In this document: piece after piece, positions 8,883-17,855 of the stretch
Layout: the number at the start of each line of letters is the position of its first letter
How positions within the stretch are numbered: the first letter of the stretch is position 1
Assembly: GCA_041589565.1 (NCBI GenBank)
Contig: JBFHVL010000001.1
Location: 1 to 64,000 of the forward strand
Reading direction: 5' to 3'
Length of the DNA stretch: 64,000 nucleotides
From: Pleionea sp041589565
GTDB taxonomy: Bacteria; Pseudomonadota; Gammaproteobacteria; Enterobacterales; Kangiellaceae
Made by a program: the position numbers and the translations under genes
The notes under the pieces: model-generated
Database searches by the model: none
The model's input: only the letters and a program-made list of their open reading frames with translations
What the model was told of the DNA's origin: nothing

Positions 8883-10352
8883 TTAGGCAACCGAGGTCTC
8901 AGTCTCAGATTCAGTTTCTTTAATTCTTTCAATTTTAAAGTCATACATACCGTACAACATAGAAATAATCGGGTTGATCAGATTAAAGAAGCAGAAAGGT
9001 AAATAAGCCAGTGTAGCGACGCCTAAAGTGCCAGACATATAAACTCCACAGGTATTCCACGGAATTAATGGCGATGTAATAGTTGCTGAGTCTTCCAGAG
9101 TACGCGATAGATTTTTACTGTCGAGTTGACGCTTTTGAAATTCTGCTTTAAACATTCGACCGGGTAATACGATGGCTATGTATTGATCAGCTGCCATCAC
9201 ATTGACACCAATACAGGTTAACACGACGGTTACTATGAGCGAGCCTGTTGAATGAACCAAGCTCAAAGTGGCTAACACCAGCCGTTGCAAAAGCTGTGTA
9301 TGCTCTAATACAGCTCCGAACGTAAGTGCGCACAGAATTAACCATACTGTGTTAAGCATACTGCTCATACCACCTCGGTTTAAAAGATCATTAACCGCGG
9401 CATCCCCAGTATCAATTTTATAACCATCAAATAAGGCTCGCCAAACGCCGTCAACCTTATCAATAAAGCCGGAATTCTCAGTATCGCCCACAAATTTAAG
9501 TAAAGCGTCGGGCTGCAGAAAAAATGCAAAAATCCCGCCGATTAAAGCGCCGATAATTATGGTGGGAAACGCAGGGATTTTCTTGTATGCCATCGCCAGG
9601 ACAATAAACAATGGAACAAGTGCAAACAGCGAAATGTTGAAATGCTGATCCATCAAGCTTAGAGTGTGCTGCAAATTAATCTGATCAGATTCTGGCGACT
9701 GTACCAACCCTATAATTAAAAACAAGATCAGTGCAATACTGATACTCGGTAAGGTAGTCCAAACCATATGCCGAATATGAGTAAACAGATCAGTGCCTGC
9801 AACAGCAGGAGCCAAGTTAGTTGTGTCGGACAGCGGAGACATTTTGTCTCCAAAATAGGCGCCGGAGATAATCGCACCTGCTGTGATTTCCAGGGATAAT
9901 CCGAGGCCGCCAGCAATCCCTATCAACGCTACACCTACTGTAGCCGCCGTCGTCCAGGAACTACCAATACTGACGGAAACCAACGCACAAATAACACAGG
10001 CAGCACCATAAAACACCGATGGTTCCATGAGCTGCAAGCCGAAATAAATCATAGTCGGTACAGTGCCTGATAAAATCCAGGTTCCAATCAGCGAGCCAAC
10101 GGCTAACAAGATTAAAATCGCGCCCATGGCACTGGAAATCCCCTTGGAGATTCCCTGTTCAATCGCCTTCCAGCGATACCCATTTTTGATACCTATGGCT
10201 GCAGCAACTCCTGCAGCGAGAATTAAGGCGATTTGATTTGCTCCGTAAGACGAGTTATCGCCATAAAGATAAACCGAGCCAGCTAGCATCAAAATAAGGG
10301 AGACTACGGGAATTAATGCGTCAATTAGTGTTGGCGTTCGAACTTGTGACAT
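8883..10352 (-). CDS. nhaC: NhaC-type Na+/H+ antiporter
   Basis: 489 residues and about 11-12 hydrophobic segments through the inner membrane. Recognisable NhaC blocks include GSSWTTAATVGVAL, ISGAYFGDKMSPLSDTTNLA and LIPWNTCGVYMSGTLG. The family exchanges cytoplasmic Na+ for H+, giving sodium and pH homeostasis and maintaining the sodium gradient used by the adjacent NSS symporter. It is preceded by the NSS gene on the same strand with 70 bases between, containing a GC-rich hairpin. Confidence 0.93.
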   Translation of the reverse strand: MSQVRTPTLIDALIPVVSLILMLAGSVYLYGDNSSYGANQIALILAAGVAAAIGIKNGYRWKAIEQGISKGISSAMGAILILLAVGSLIGTWILSGTVPTMIYFGLQLMEPSVFYGAACVICALVSVSIGSSWTTAATVGVALIGIAGGLGLSLEITAGAIISGAYFGDKMSPLSDTTNLAPAVAGTDLFTHIRHMVWTTLPSISIALILFLIIGLVQSPESDQINLQHTLSLMDQHFNISLFALVPLFIVLAMAYKKIPAFPTIIIGALIGGIFAFFLQPDALLKFVGDTENSGFIDKVDGVWRALFDGYKIDTGDAAVNDLLNRGGMSSMLNTVWLILCALTFGAVLEHTQLLQRLVLATLSLVHSTGSLIVTVVLTCIGVNVMAADQYIAIVLPGRMFKAEFQKRQLDSKNLSRTLEDSATITSPLIPWNTCGVYMSGTLGVATLAYLPFCFFNLINPIISMLYGMYDFKIERIKETESETETSVA

Positions 10353-10379
10353 ATCAACCTGCTTTATACTTATAGCAAT

Positions 10380-10399
10380 CGAGCACCCAGAGGTGCTCG
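10380..10399 (-). other. Intercistronic hairpin between NSS and nhaC genes
   Basis: Perfect 8-bp stem: arms CGAGCACC and GGTGCTCG around loop CAGA. Neither side is followed by a uridine run, so I read it as an mRNA-stability or processing hairpin rather than an intrinsic terminator. Confidence 0.5.
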
Positions 10400-10422
10400 A
10401 CTTTAAAATAATTCAATCAATT

Positions 10423-11805
10423 TTATCCAATTAACTGGATACCAAAGAATCGTTCGAGAATGGTAACGATGGCAATGGTACCGAGTAACAATGGACACAC
10501 ATAGCTAATGGCAAAATCAATGTATCGTTGAAGAATTGAGCCCCTGATGGCTTCATCACCGGCCGCCAATTCTTCGTTAAGATTTTCTTTACGCCATACC
10601 CAGGCCGCAAACACACTGATCATAAATCCACCGACGGGTAAGAAAGAATCTGCAGCTAAATCTTCAACAAAATCCATAAAGCTGATGGCACTGTCATGCC
10701 CCGGCATCGTAACAAAAGAGGTCAGCCAGGCAACGGTACCATTGGATAACATTGACGGTATGCCGACAAGGAAAATCACGGTCGCAATTACCCAAACGGC
10801 CTTCTTACGCTCAATGCCATGCTCGTCGACGACGTAAGACGTTGGAACTTCCAACAGTGACACCGTTGATGTTAATGCGGCAAAGGTCAACAATAAGAAG
10901 AATAAAACACCAACGATAACACCAATATTTGGTCCTAAGGTTTCGAACACACCTGGTAAGGTAATAAAAATTAAACCGGCTCCGCCGTTTGGCTCAATGC
11001 CTTGACTGAATACAAAGGGAAACATCATAAAACCAGCAATAAATGCTATACCCACGTCGGCCAAAGTGATCATGGCGCCAGCACTTACTATATTTTGATC
11101 CTTGGGTACATAGCTACCATAGGTTATTAATGCCCCCATCCCAAGAGACAAGGAGAAAAAGGCTTGGCCCAACGCCGAGTAGACAACATCACCAGTCAAC
11201 TTGGAAAAGTCCGGAACTAAGTAGAACTTAACGCCTTCCATTGCGTTGGGTAAAGTCAACGCATACGCTAACAAACAAAGAATAATGATGATGAGTGTTG
11301 GCATTAATAACTTTGCAGCGCGCTCGATTCCACCGGCAACACCGTTTGAAACAATAAAGGCCGTGGTTCCCATAAAGAGTACACCGTACAGGCCTACTTT
11401 AATCCAGTCGCTAATAAATTCTCCGAACTGGGCGCCGATACCAAAGTTGGCTTGAAGCATTTCGATTACATAGCCGAAAGACCAAGCGGCAACGACGTTA
11501 TAAAAAGAAAGGATCAATACTCCGCTCGCAAGTCCCAAATAACCGATAATTGCCCACTTTTTAAACCCCAAAGCTTTGAAAGCGCCAACCGGATTTCGCT
11601 GAGTCTTACGACCTATCGCAATTTCAGTGACTAAAACGGGATAACAAAGAATAAAACAGAATGCTAAATAGACAACGACAAAAGCAGCGCCTCCACCATT
11701 TCCTACTTCAAAAGGAAACTTCCAGATGTTTCCCAGTCCCACCGCTGATCCGGCAGCTGCTAAAATAAATCCTAAGCGTGTGTTAAAAGAACCTCGGGCG
11801 GCCAT
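10423..11805 (-). CDS. Sodium-dependent transporter, NSS (SNF) family
   Basis: 460 residues with about 11 transmembrane segments. The start RGSFNTRLGFILAAAGSAVG followed by GLGNIWKFPF is the hallmark of neurotransmitter:sodium symporters (LeuT fold), holding the first sodium- and substrate-binding helix. Bacterial members take up amino acids or related compounds with Na+. Specificity is not visible; tryptophan, tyrosine and leucine are known for relatives. The adjacent NhaC antiporter could restore the sodium gradient. Confidence 0.93.
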   Translation of the reverse strand: MAARGSFNTRLGFILAAAGSAVGLGNIWKFPFEVGNGGGAAFVVVYLAFCFILCYPVLVTEIAIGRKTQRNPVGAFKALGFKKWAIIGYLGLASGVLILSFYNVVAAWSFGYVIEMLQANFGIGAQFGEFISDWIKVGLYGVLFMGTTAFIVSNGVAGGIERAAKLLMPTLIIIILCLLAYALTLPNAMEGVKFYLVPDFSKLTGDVVYSALGQAFFSLSLGMGALITYGSYVPKDQNIVSAGAMITLADVGIAFIAGFMMFPFVFSQGIEPNGGAGLIFITLPGVFETLGPNIGVIVGVLFFLLLTFAALTSTVSLLEVPTSYVVDEHGIERKKAVWVIATVIFLVGIPSMLSNGTVAWLTSFVTMPGHDSAISFMDFVEDLAADSFLPVGGFMISVFAAWVWRKENLNEELAAGDEAIRGSILQRYIDFAISYVCPLLLGTIAIVTILERFFGIQLIG

Positions 11806-12038
11806 ATTGTCTATCTCTTATTGTTGTTTATTTATTGCTCTTTCTCGGCACCTCGTGCTTTCGACGTTACCGAGTTGTCCCAACAAATACTGCTATGCAG
11901 CAAAAATCTGAATAAAGAAAGGATAATATCACCACAAACACAGGGCTTAACGCAAGTGACTAATACAGCTCATCCGACTTGAATCCTTAGAAAATCAAAG
12001 ATATTGATTAATTATTCAACATATCTATTAATTTTTGT

Positions 12039-13295
12039 TCAATCATGCTTATTGGCGTAATTTTCATGACGAACCTGCCCTTCTCCCATAACCACAAAAC
12101 GAGCAATGGTTAACGCCTCAAGCCCCATCGGGCCATAAGCATGGAGTTTGGTAGTTGAAATTCCAATTTCAGCTCCCAAGCCGAGCTCTCCTCCGTCTGA
12201 AAATCGAGATGAACAATTTTCCATGATGACAGATGCATCGATCTGCTGTTTAAATTTCTTAATGCTTTCCTGGTTTTTCGAAACGATTACTTCAGTATGC
12301 TGTGAACCATACCGTTCAATATGCTGAATAGCTTCATGAATAGATTGGACCTGCTTGACAGCTATTACTTTAGAGAGAAATTCCGAACCAAAGTCATTAT
12401 CATTTGCTCGAGTTGAGCAGGTCAACTTTTCAAACGCTTTTTCACAGGCCCGGATTTCAAGACCATTATTGACCGCCAAATTATCAAGCTCTTTCCAAAA
12501 TATATCTGATATTTTTTCGTGAATTAATAAGGTTTCGAGTGCATTGCAAACGCCGGGGCGAGAAAGCTTACCGTCATAAATAATATTAAGTGCCTGAATC
12601 ATATCTGCAGACTCATCAATATAACAATGACACACCCCGCGATAATGTTTCAGCACAGGAATACGACTTTGTTCAACTACCGCTCGAATTAATTTTTCAC
12701 CGCCTCTTGGAATCACTAAATCTATCCACTGATCTTGCTTTAATAAGTGCGATACCGTCTGATGAGATTGATCTTCCACCATCGTAACGGAATATTCTAT
12801 TTCTGGAAATGCCAATAAAGCAGTTCGCCACACATCGAGCAATGCTCGATTGGTGAATAAGGATTCACTGCCCCCTCTTAATATAATGGCATTCCCGGAT
12901 TTAAATGCTAAAGATGCTGCATCAATCGTCACATTTGGTCGCGATTCGTATATCATAAAAATGACGCCTAAAGGCACTCGCTCTCGAGTAACCAATAGAC
13001 CATTAGATTGACGGTATTGCTCAACCTGAGATCCGACAGGGTCTTTAAGTTGAATAACTGCTTCGATCGCATTGATCATTGAATTAATTCTAGACTCATT
13101 CAATGTCAGCCGATCGATCATACTGGGTGACAATCCTTTTTGTTTTGCACCAGCTAGATCTTTTTCATTTGCGTTCAACACCTTTGACTTTGAATCTCGT
13201 AACGCTTTAGCAACATGGGCCAGTACTTTATTTTTTTGTTCTGTAGAATAGCTTCTTAAACACCGGCTCGATGCCTTAACTCTATCTAATTTCAT
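12039..13295 (-). CDS. proA: Glutamate-5-semialdehyde dehydrogenase (gamma-glutamyl phosphate reductase)
   Basis: 418 residues, normal for ProA. It reduces gamma-glutamyl phosphate with NADPH to glutamate semialdehyde, the second step of proline synthesis. The aldehyde-dehydrogenase-fold catalytic cysteine is in RPGVCNALETLL, and the co-substrate motif VIPRGGEKLI is present. It starts 12 bases after proB on the same strand, giving a proB-proA operon behind the leader at 14429-14575. No convincing terminator follows. Confidence 0.95.
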   Translation of the reverse strand: MKLDRVKASSRCLRSYSTEQKNKVLAHVAKALRDSKSKVLNANEKDLAGAKQKGLSPSMIDRLTLNESRINSMINAIEAVIQLKDPVGSQVEQYRQSNGLLVTRERVPLGVIFMIYESRPNVTIDAASLAFKSGNAIILRGGSESLFTNRALLDVWRTALLAFPEIEYSVTMVEDQSHQTVSHLLKQDQWIDLVIPRGGEKLIRAVVEQSRIPVLKHYRGVCHCYIDESADMIQALNIIYDGKLSRPGVCNALETLLIHEKISDIFWKELDNLAVNNGLEIRACEKAFEKLTCSTRANDNDFGSEFLSKVIAVKQVQSIHEAIQHIERYGSQHTEVIVSKNQESIKKFKQQIDASVIMENCSSRFSDGGELGLGAEIGISTTKLHAYGPMGLEALTIARFVVMGEGQVRHENYANKHD

Positions 13296-13307
13296 GGAAA
13301 GTCTCCT

Positions 13308-14402
13308 TCAGCTGGCTTGCTTGACTCGCAATACCATATCATTACGATGGACTACTATTGATTGAGCATTTACTGCTGTTTCACTATGGGATCGATGTAT
13401 CAACCAATCCTTTAACTGATTTGAACTAAATCGCACCAAACCTTTTGCCAGTTCCTTTCCGGAGTTCTTATGCTTGATAGTGACAACCTCCCTGGCTTCA
13501 AATACGCCTTCAAAAGAAATTAATCCCGGCAGCAGCAAAGACGCATTACCCTCTAACAAAGCTTTAGCGGCACCAGAGTCGATAAATAACTCCCCCTCAG
13601 AATGCGAAATATCTGCTAACCAGGCTCGAAAACTTTTTTGATGCACCAATGAATCTGTCATCAATTGAGTTGCCTGATGAGCGCCCGGTTGCAAGGCATG
13701 TAGAATTGACATTTCATGGTTTCCGATGAGCGTATTGATCCCCTTGCGCCCAGCTATACGCGCTGCCTCCAGCTTACTGGCCATGCCTCCCGTACCAATC
13801 GTGGACCGACTAATACCACAAACTTTGCTCAGTCTCGGATCTGTTACAGAACATGAAAAAATTGGCTTTCTAGAGAACGGAAAGTCTTCATATATATAGG
13901 CCGAGTCGGTAAACAGTACTAACCACCCTGCACCAAGCATGCTGGCGACATGGGCTGCGAGTAAGTCATTATTTCCTAAGCATCTTTTACCCGAACTTAA
14001 GGTGTCATTTTCATTAACGATTGGAATCACCTTGTGTGCTAACATTTTTGATATGAGTTGAGATGTTTTGAGGAAATGAGCGCGGTCACTAAAATCAAGA
14101 CGATCCACCAGCACCTGTCCGATATTGGGTTTTAGTTCATTTTTCCAACGAGCAATGACTTCGTCCTGACCAACAGCCGCCAAAAGAGGCTTATATTTAC
14201 TGGAGTTTAATGAAGTAGCAGCTAGTTGTTGACCGAGTAGCTGGCGACCGAGCTCTACAGCACCCGAACTTATTAACACCACTCGATATCCCGCATGTGC
14301 TAACTCATTAATTTGTGACGCAATTTGCTTTAAGGGAGCGCCACTCGTATCGCCAATCAATTGACTACCCACTTTAATAACAAACAGTTTTTCGTTGTCC
14401 AT
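13308..14402 (-). CDS. proB: Glutamate 5-kinase
   Basis: 364 residues from ATG at 14402. A GTG at 14453 would add 17 residues read straight through a terminator hairpin and is rejected; the 364 length matches ProB. The N-terminal amino-acid-kinase domain opens FVIKVGSQLIG and holds SSGAVELG and NENDTLSSG. The C-terminal PUA domain (about 270-364) is the regulatory one. ProB phosphorylates glutamate, the committed step of proline synthesis, and is usually feedback-inhibited by proline. Expression appears additionally controlled by attenuation in the upstream leader. Confidence 0.95.
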   Translation of the reverse strand: MDNEKLFVIKVGSQLIGDTSGAPLKQIASQINELAHAGYRVVLISSGAVELGRQLLGQQLAATSLNSSKYKPLLAAVGQDEVIARWKNELKPNIGQVLVDRLDFSDRAHFLKTSQLISKMLAHKVIPIVNENDTLSSGKRCLGNNDLLAAHVASMLGAGWLVLFTDSAYIYEDFPFSRKPIFSCSVTDPRLSKVCGISRSTIGTGGMASKLEAARIAGRKGINTLIGNHEMSILHALQPGAHQATQLMTDSLVHQKSFRAWLADISHSEGELFIDSGAAKALLEGNASLLLPGLISFEGVFEAREVVTIKHKNSGKELAKGLVRFSSNQLKDWLIHRSHSETAVNAQSIVVHRNDMVLRVKQAS

Positions 14403-14428
14403 TAAGTAACTCACTTTTCTAAAGGCAT

Positions 14429-14463
14429 AAAAAAACCCGCAGTTCAAAATCACTGCGGGTTTT
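14429..14463 (-). terminator. Attenuator terminator in proBA leader
   Basis: On the minus strand, arm AAAACCCGCAG (14463-14453) pairs perfectly with CTGCGGGTTTT (14442-14432) over 11 bp with a 10-base loop. A seven-U run (14435-14429) follows, ending 26 bases before the proB ATG. Lying between a promoter and the operon's first gene, it can only work as an attenuator. The 5' arm can instead pair with an earlier CTGCGGGT at 14488-14481. Confidence 0.85.
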
Positions 14464-14480
14464 CAGATGAATAGATTACG

Positions 14481-14504
14481 ACCCGCAGCCTATCCGGGAG
14501 CGGG
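14481..14504 (-). promoter_or_regulatory. Antiterminator and protector segments of proBA attenuator
   Basis: CTGCGGGT at 14488-14481 is an exact copy of the terminator's 3' arm, so it can pair over 8 bp with ACCCGCAG (14460-14453) and prevent the terminator. It starts one base after the leader-peptide stop codon, where a terminating ribosome would cover it. CCCGC (14504-14500), inside the proline codons, can pair with GCGGG (14486-14482) as the protector stem. This is the 1:2, 2:3, 3:4 logic of trp/his attenuators. Confidence 0.75.
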
Positions 14505-14540
14505 AACTAAAACAACTTGAGCGAAAATAATTTGAGTCAT
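14490..14540 (-). CDS. Putative proline leader peptide of proBA
   Basis: A 16-codon frame, MTQIIFAQVVLVPAPG, ends with stop TAG at 14492-14490. Its last codons are GTT CCC GCT CCC GGA, so proline codons sit just before the stop, as regulatory codons do in attenuators. No Shine-Dalgarno is visible, but a TATAGT -10 box lies six bases upstream. The transcript may therefore start at or next to the AUG and be translated as a leaderless RNA, as is known for some alphaproteobacterial trp leaders. Its function here is inferred from position and codons only. Confidence 0.7.
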   Translation of the reverse strand: MTQIIFAQVVLVPAPG

Positions 14541-14546
14541 CGCAAC

Positions 14547-14575
14547 ACTATATCTGCGTCTTTAGAGTCAAGCAA
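14547..14575 (-). promoter_or_regulatory. Candidate proBA promoter
   Basis: On the minus strand, TTGCTT (14575-14570), a 17-base spacer and TATAGT (14552-14547) precede the leader peptide. The -10 matches consensus in five of six bases; the -35 is weak. It lies just past the stop codon of the DUF4404 gene, so proBA has its own promoter. Confidence 0.55.
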
Positions 14576-14586
14576 ATAACCCCTAG

Positions 14587-14856
14587 TTATATTCCAATGC
14601 GACTAAACAGGTCACTAAGTTTACTCACCCATTCAGATAGCACCGGATGCTCAGTTTCAAAATGCTCTGCAACCGAGGCTAATTGATCAACGAGAAACTC
14701 ATCAGGTTCAGGCACACTGTCCGGGTTAGAAAGTAAGGCTCGAATTTGATGCCGCGCTGAACGCAACTCTTCAGCCATTTGAGGGTCATCAGACTCCAGG
14801 TCACTGAGTTTCCTCTCAAACTCTTGAAGCAGGTAAATGATGTCGTTCGTCGCCAT
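14587..14856 (-). CDS. DUF4404-family small protein
   Basis: 89 residues from ATG at 14856; an ATG at 14862 lies too close to the GGAG Shine-Dalgarno. Acidic and helical, with heptad-like leucines over about 5-45 suggesting a coiled coil. It resembles the DUF4404 family, short cytoplasmic gammaproteobacterial proteins of unknown function. It lies upstream of the proBA leader on the same strand, separated from it by the proBA promoter. Confidence 0.75.
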   Translation of the reverse strand: MATNDIIYLLQEFERKLSDLESDDPQMAEELRSARHQIRALLSNPDSVPEPDEFLVDQLASVAEHFETEHPVLSEWVSKLSDLFSRIGI

Positions 14857-15048
14857 ATACACTCCAACTGGTCATTAATCCTATATTAAATTTAGCGTAA
14901 GTTCGGAAGTAAAGAAACTTTTAGTAAAGAAAAATGTGGAGATAATGGCGAGTATTAGACTCAGTTAAGATAAAGCTGAATTTAGTGTTAAAAACAGCGG
15001 TATCTAGCTGGATGATTTAACGATACCGCTGTATTGAAGGCTGAATGA

Positions 15049-15558
15049 TTAGTAGAGGCTCTTTAGCCAGTCTTCGAGCAGTTTCTTCTCATAATAGAGC
15101 CGCTCACTGTTAAACTTGCGTTGGCTGATTGAGTTAAGGTTATAAAACTCTTTCAGGTTTTCAGTGCCTTGCTTGATTACTTGCTGATTTTCGTCGAGCA
15201 ATGTGTAGTTTACTTCAATGCGAACTCGTACTACATCCCGTAAAACCCTCAAATCTCGCATGTCGGGCGAAACGTCGTAACGCATATCACCAGCACGATC
15301 GACTTCGGTAATTTCTAGCTTCAGCTGATGACCCGGTTTTAAATATTGGCTCGCCGATATTTTGAAAAACTCATCCATACCGGCTTTGAATGACTCAATC
15401 GAGCGGCTTTTGGTTGAATCCGAATCCATAATGTCGATGTACTTTTCCGGATTAAGGTAACTCACCGAAATTTCAGTCTGCATTTGTGCCACTAAAGGCA
15501 GCCCAACAAAAGACAGGGCAATCACTGATAAAACAGAACTTTTCTTAAACATTAGCAT
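15049..15558 (-). CDS. DUF3016 periplasmic protein
   Basis: 169 residues from the ATG at 15558, chosen because AGAGGT sits at good spacing before it and it begins a signal peptide (MLMFKK, hydrophobic core, cleavage near LVAQ). An upstream ATG at 15585 would add nine residues before the signal. The mature part resembles the DUF3016 family, exported proteins of unknown function found in marine gammaproteobacteria. It diverges from the TPR/kinase-like gene at 15772, and the two may share a regulatory region. Confidence 0.82.
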   Translation of the reverse strand: MLMFKKSSVLSVIALSFVGLPLVAQMQTEISVSYLNPEKYIDIMDSDSTKSRSIESFKAGMDEFFKISASQYLKPGHQLKLEITEVDRAGDMRYDVSPDMRDLRVLRDVVRVRIEVNYTLLDENQQVIKQGTENLKEFYNLNSISQRKFNSERLYYEKKLLEDWLKSLY

Positions 15559-15771
15559 AATGCCACCTCTTGAAATTAGGTCCATTCACACTCATAGATT
15601 AGCGCAAAATATGAACCACCTCCAATATAAATCGCCTTTAATATTAACAACTTATAAAAGGTCAACCGATTTACCACTAAAACGTTCTAATAAGGTTACC
15701 TTTATTTCTACTTGAGTTTAAACGCCCCCTATTTTATTGTGGGCAAGCTCAATGAATTCTTCGAAGGACCT

Positions 15772-17847
15772 ATGAAAAAACTGACTCAGTTTAACGTCAA
15801 ATGGATTTGCGGTGCTCTTGGCTTGCTTTTGTTCCTGTCGATGTCTGCTTCAGCAGAAGAGCAGCCTGCTCTCGCCGACCCCATTCTTTTAACCACTAAA
15901 GCAGAAACCCTGATTTATAGTGAGCCTGCAAAGGCCGTTGAGCTACTTTTGCAAGCCTTACGGATTATCGAAGAACGGCCTGACTTTGAAGTAGAGTACC
16001 GAATAAAAATTCTGTTATCCGATTCTTACGTACAACTCGACCGCCTACAAGACGCGATCCAATTACTACAAAACTTGCGGCAAAGGATTAACGACAAATC
16101 GCAACCCAATAAAAAGGCGCAAGTTTTTTCTCGGCTTGGCGAAGTTTACTGGTATCAGGGCGAAGTCTTCCGCTCCATTGACTTGCTTGAGCAAAGTTTG
16201 AATTTGTACCGCGCATCCGGTAGTCAAATTGATGTCTCAGGTACTCTTAACAACTTGGGCATCATGTATCGTCATTTAGGCGACTACGAGCTTGCATTGA
16301 ACTACTTTCTTAACTCCTTAAGTGTAAAACAAAAGCTCAATGACAGTTCGGGTGTCACATCCACACTCAATAATATTGGGGTATTGTACTTTCATCTGGG
16401 TAAGTATTACGAAGCAATTGATTATTATGATCAGTCGATTGCGGGATATCATAAGCTGGGGGACCGAGTTAATCTCGCCGACCCCCTTAACAACAAGGGA
16501 CAGGCGCTCGAACAACTGGGTAATCTCGACGATGCCATAGAGTATTATCAGCAGTCGTTGATAATTGAGCAGGAAACGGCCGATAAGCGTGGGCAAGGTT
16601 TTTCTCATGCGAATATAGGTGCTGTTTTAAGAAAGTCGGAACAATTCGAAGAAGCTAAACTACACCTTTCGCATGCCTTGCAACTTGCAGTCGAATCGGA
16701 AAGTCCAGCGGTCGAAACCGAAGTTCGACTTCAGATGGGGTTACTGAATCTCGATACCCGTTTACTTGATGCGGCTCGGGAACACTTCTTAACTGGGCTT
16801 ACGATAGCTGAAAAGACCTCCGAAAAAGAAAAAGTTAGAGAGTTTCATAAGTACTTATCGCAAGTATTCGAGGCTAATAGTAAGTATGAGCTGGCGTTAA
16901 AGCATTTTCGGTTGTTTAAACAGGTATCAGAAGAACTATTAAACTCTGACAGTAAAGAGCGACTGACTCGTATTGAGTTTAAAAATAAGCTCGAACAGCG
17001 TGAAAGAGAAATCACTTTGTTAAAACAGGAAAACCAGATTCAGGCACTGGAAATTGAACATGCACTTACAGAAAAATACATCGTCTTTGGTGCGAGTATC
17101 GCTGGAGTAATTATTACGCTACTTTCTTTTGCCATTGTCGTTCATCGAAAACAACTGTTCCGAGAGCGAGAAATATCCGATCAACTCAGCCAACTCGATC
17201 AGTTGAAAACACAGTTTTTTGCACATACATCCTCGGAGCTACTTTCCCCCATTCAAAAAATCACTCAGCTAGCATCTATGCTACGGCATTCTGACTTTAG
17301 ACACACCGAACAACAACAGCACCTTAATGCACTCGAAGGATTCACTGGTAAGTTACATTTAATGATTCGAAATTTACTCGACTTTAGTGCCGAGAGAAAT
17401 AACAAACTTGCCCTGAAGCTGAGCAATAATTCTCTTTCAGATATTATTTATAAGGTTATCGACTTAAAGCAGCTCGACCTTAACAATAGCAAGATCAGTT
17501 TCAACGTGCAGTTAGCGAAGGACGAATACCGGGTTTCGTGTGATCTTGAGCGAATTCGACAAGTGCTGTTTAACTGTTTAAATTACCTTATCGCTCGACT
17601 CGACTCAGGAAACATAGGTGTTCAAGCAGCAGAAGTTGATAATCGAATTATGGTACGAATATCAAATCTTCCCTTAACCGAAGAGCTCGAACACCAAAAT
17701 GCCCACAGCCAGTCAGTCACTTCTGATGATGGGTTCGAGCTCAACCTTGCGTCCAGTATCATTGATTTGCATGGTGGAGAGCTCTGGCTTGAACAATATC
17801 AAAGCGGTTATACTATCTGTTTTACTCTCCCATTACAGAACCGTTAA
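15772..17847 (+). CDS. TPR-repeat membrane protein with degenerate histidine-kinase module
   Basis: 691 residues from ATG at 15772 (AAGGA just upstream). An in-frame TTG at 15712 would put 20 residues ahead of an otherwise good signal peptide ending near SASAEE. About eight tetratricopeptide repeats follow (about 30-400), predicted periplasmic, with repeated NNLGxxYxxLGxYxxA signatures. Next come a coiled coil, one transmembrane helix (about 430-455) and a HisKA/HATPase-like region. The phospho-acceptor histidine is missing: the H-box reads TSSELLSP with S488 before E489. The N-box asparagine and G-box glycines are also lost. I infer a pseudokinase that relays periplasmic TPR contacts by conformation. 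The DUF2288 gene follows nine bases downstream. Confidence 0.85.
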   Translation: MKKLTQFNVKWICGALGLLLFLSMSASAEEQPALADPILLTTKAETLIYSEPAKAVELLLQALRIIEERPDFEVEYRIKILLSDSYVQLDRLQDAIQLLQNLRQRINDKSQPNKKAQVFSRLGEVYWYQGEVFRSIDLLEQSLNLYRASGSQIDVSGTLNNLGIMYRHLGDYELALNYFLNSLSVKQKLNDSSGVTSTLNNIGVLYFHLGKYYEAIDYYDQSIAGYHKLGDRVNLADPLNNKGQALEQLGNLDDAIEYYQQSLIIEQETADKRGQGFSHANIGAVLRKSEQFEEAKLHLSHALQLAVESESPAVETEVRLQMGLLNLDTRLLDAAREHFLTGLTIAEKTSEKEKVREFHKYLSQVFEANSKYELALKHFRLFKQVSEELLNSDSKERLTRIEFKNKLEQREREITLLKQENQIQALEIEHALTEKYIVFGASIAGVIITLLSFAIVVHRKQLFREREISDQLSQLDQLKTQFFAHTSSELLSPIQKITQLASMLRHSDFRHTEQQQHLNALEGFTGKLHLMIRNLLDFSAERNNKLALKLSNNSLSDIIYKVIDLKQLDLNNSKISFNVQLAKDEYRVSCDLERIRQVLFNCLNYLIARLDSGNIGVQAAEVDNRIMVRISNLPLTEELEHQNAHSQSVTSDDGFELNLASSIIDLHGGELWLEQYQSGYTICFTLPLQNR

Positions 17848-17855
17848 TCATTGCC

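Noticed and set aside
14403..14453. Longer proB starting at GTG 14453
   Set aside because: The extra 17 codons read through the terminator hairpin and U-run; the 364-residue form matches ProB length.
15712..15771. TTG start of the TPR/kinase-like gene
   Set aside because: It would place 20 polar residues ahead of a good signal peptide.
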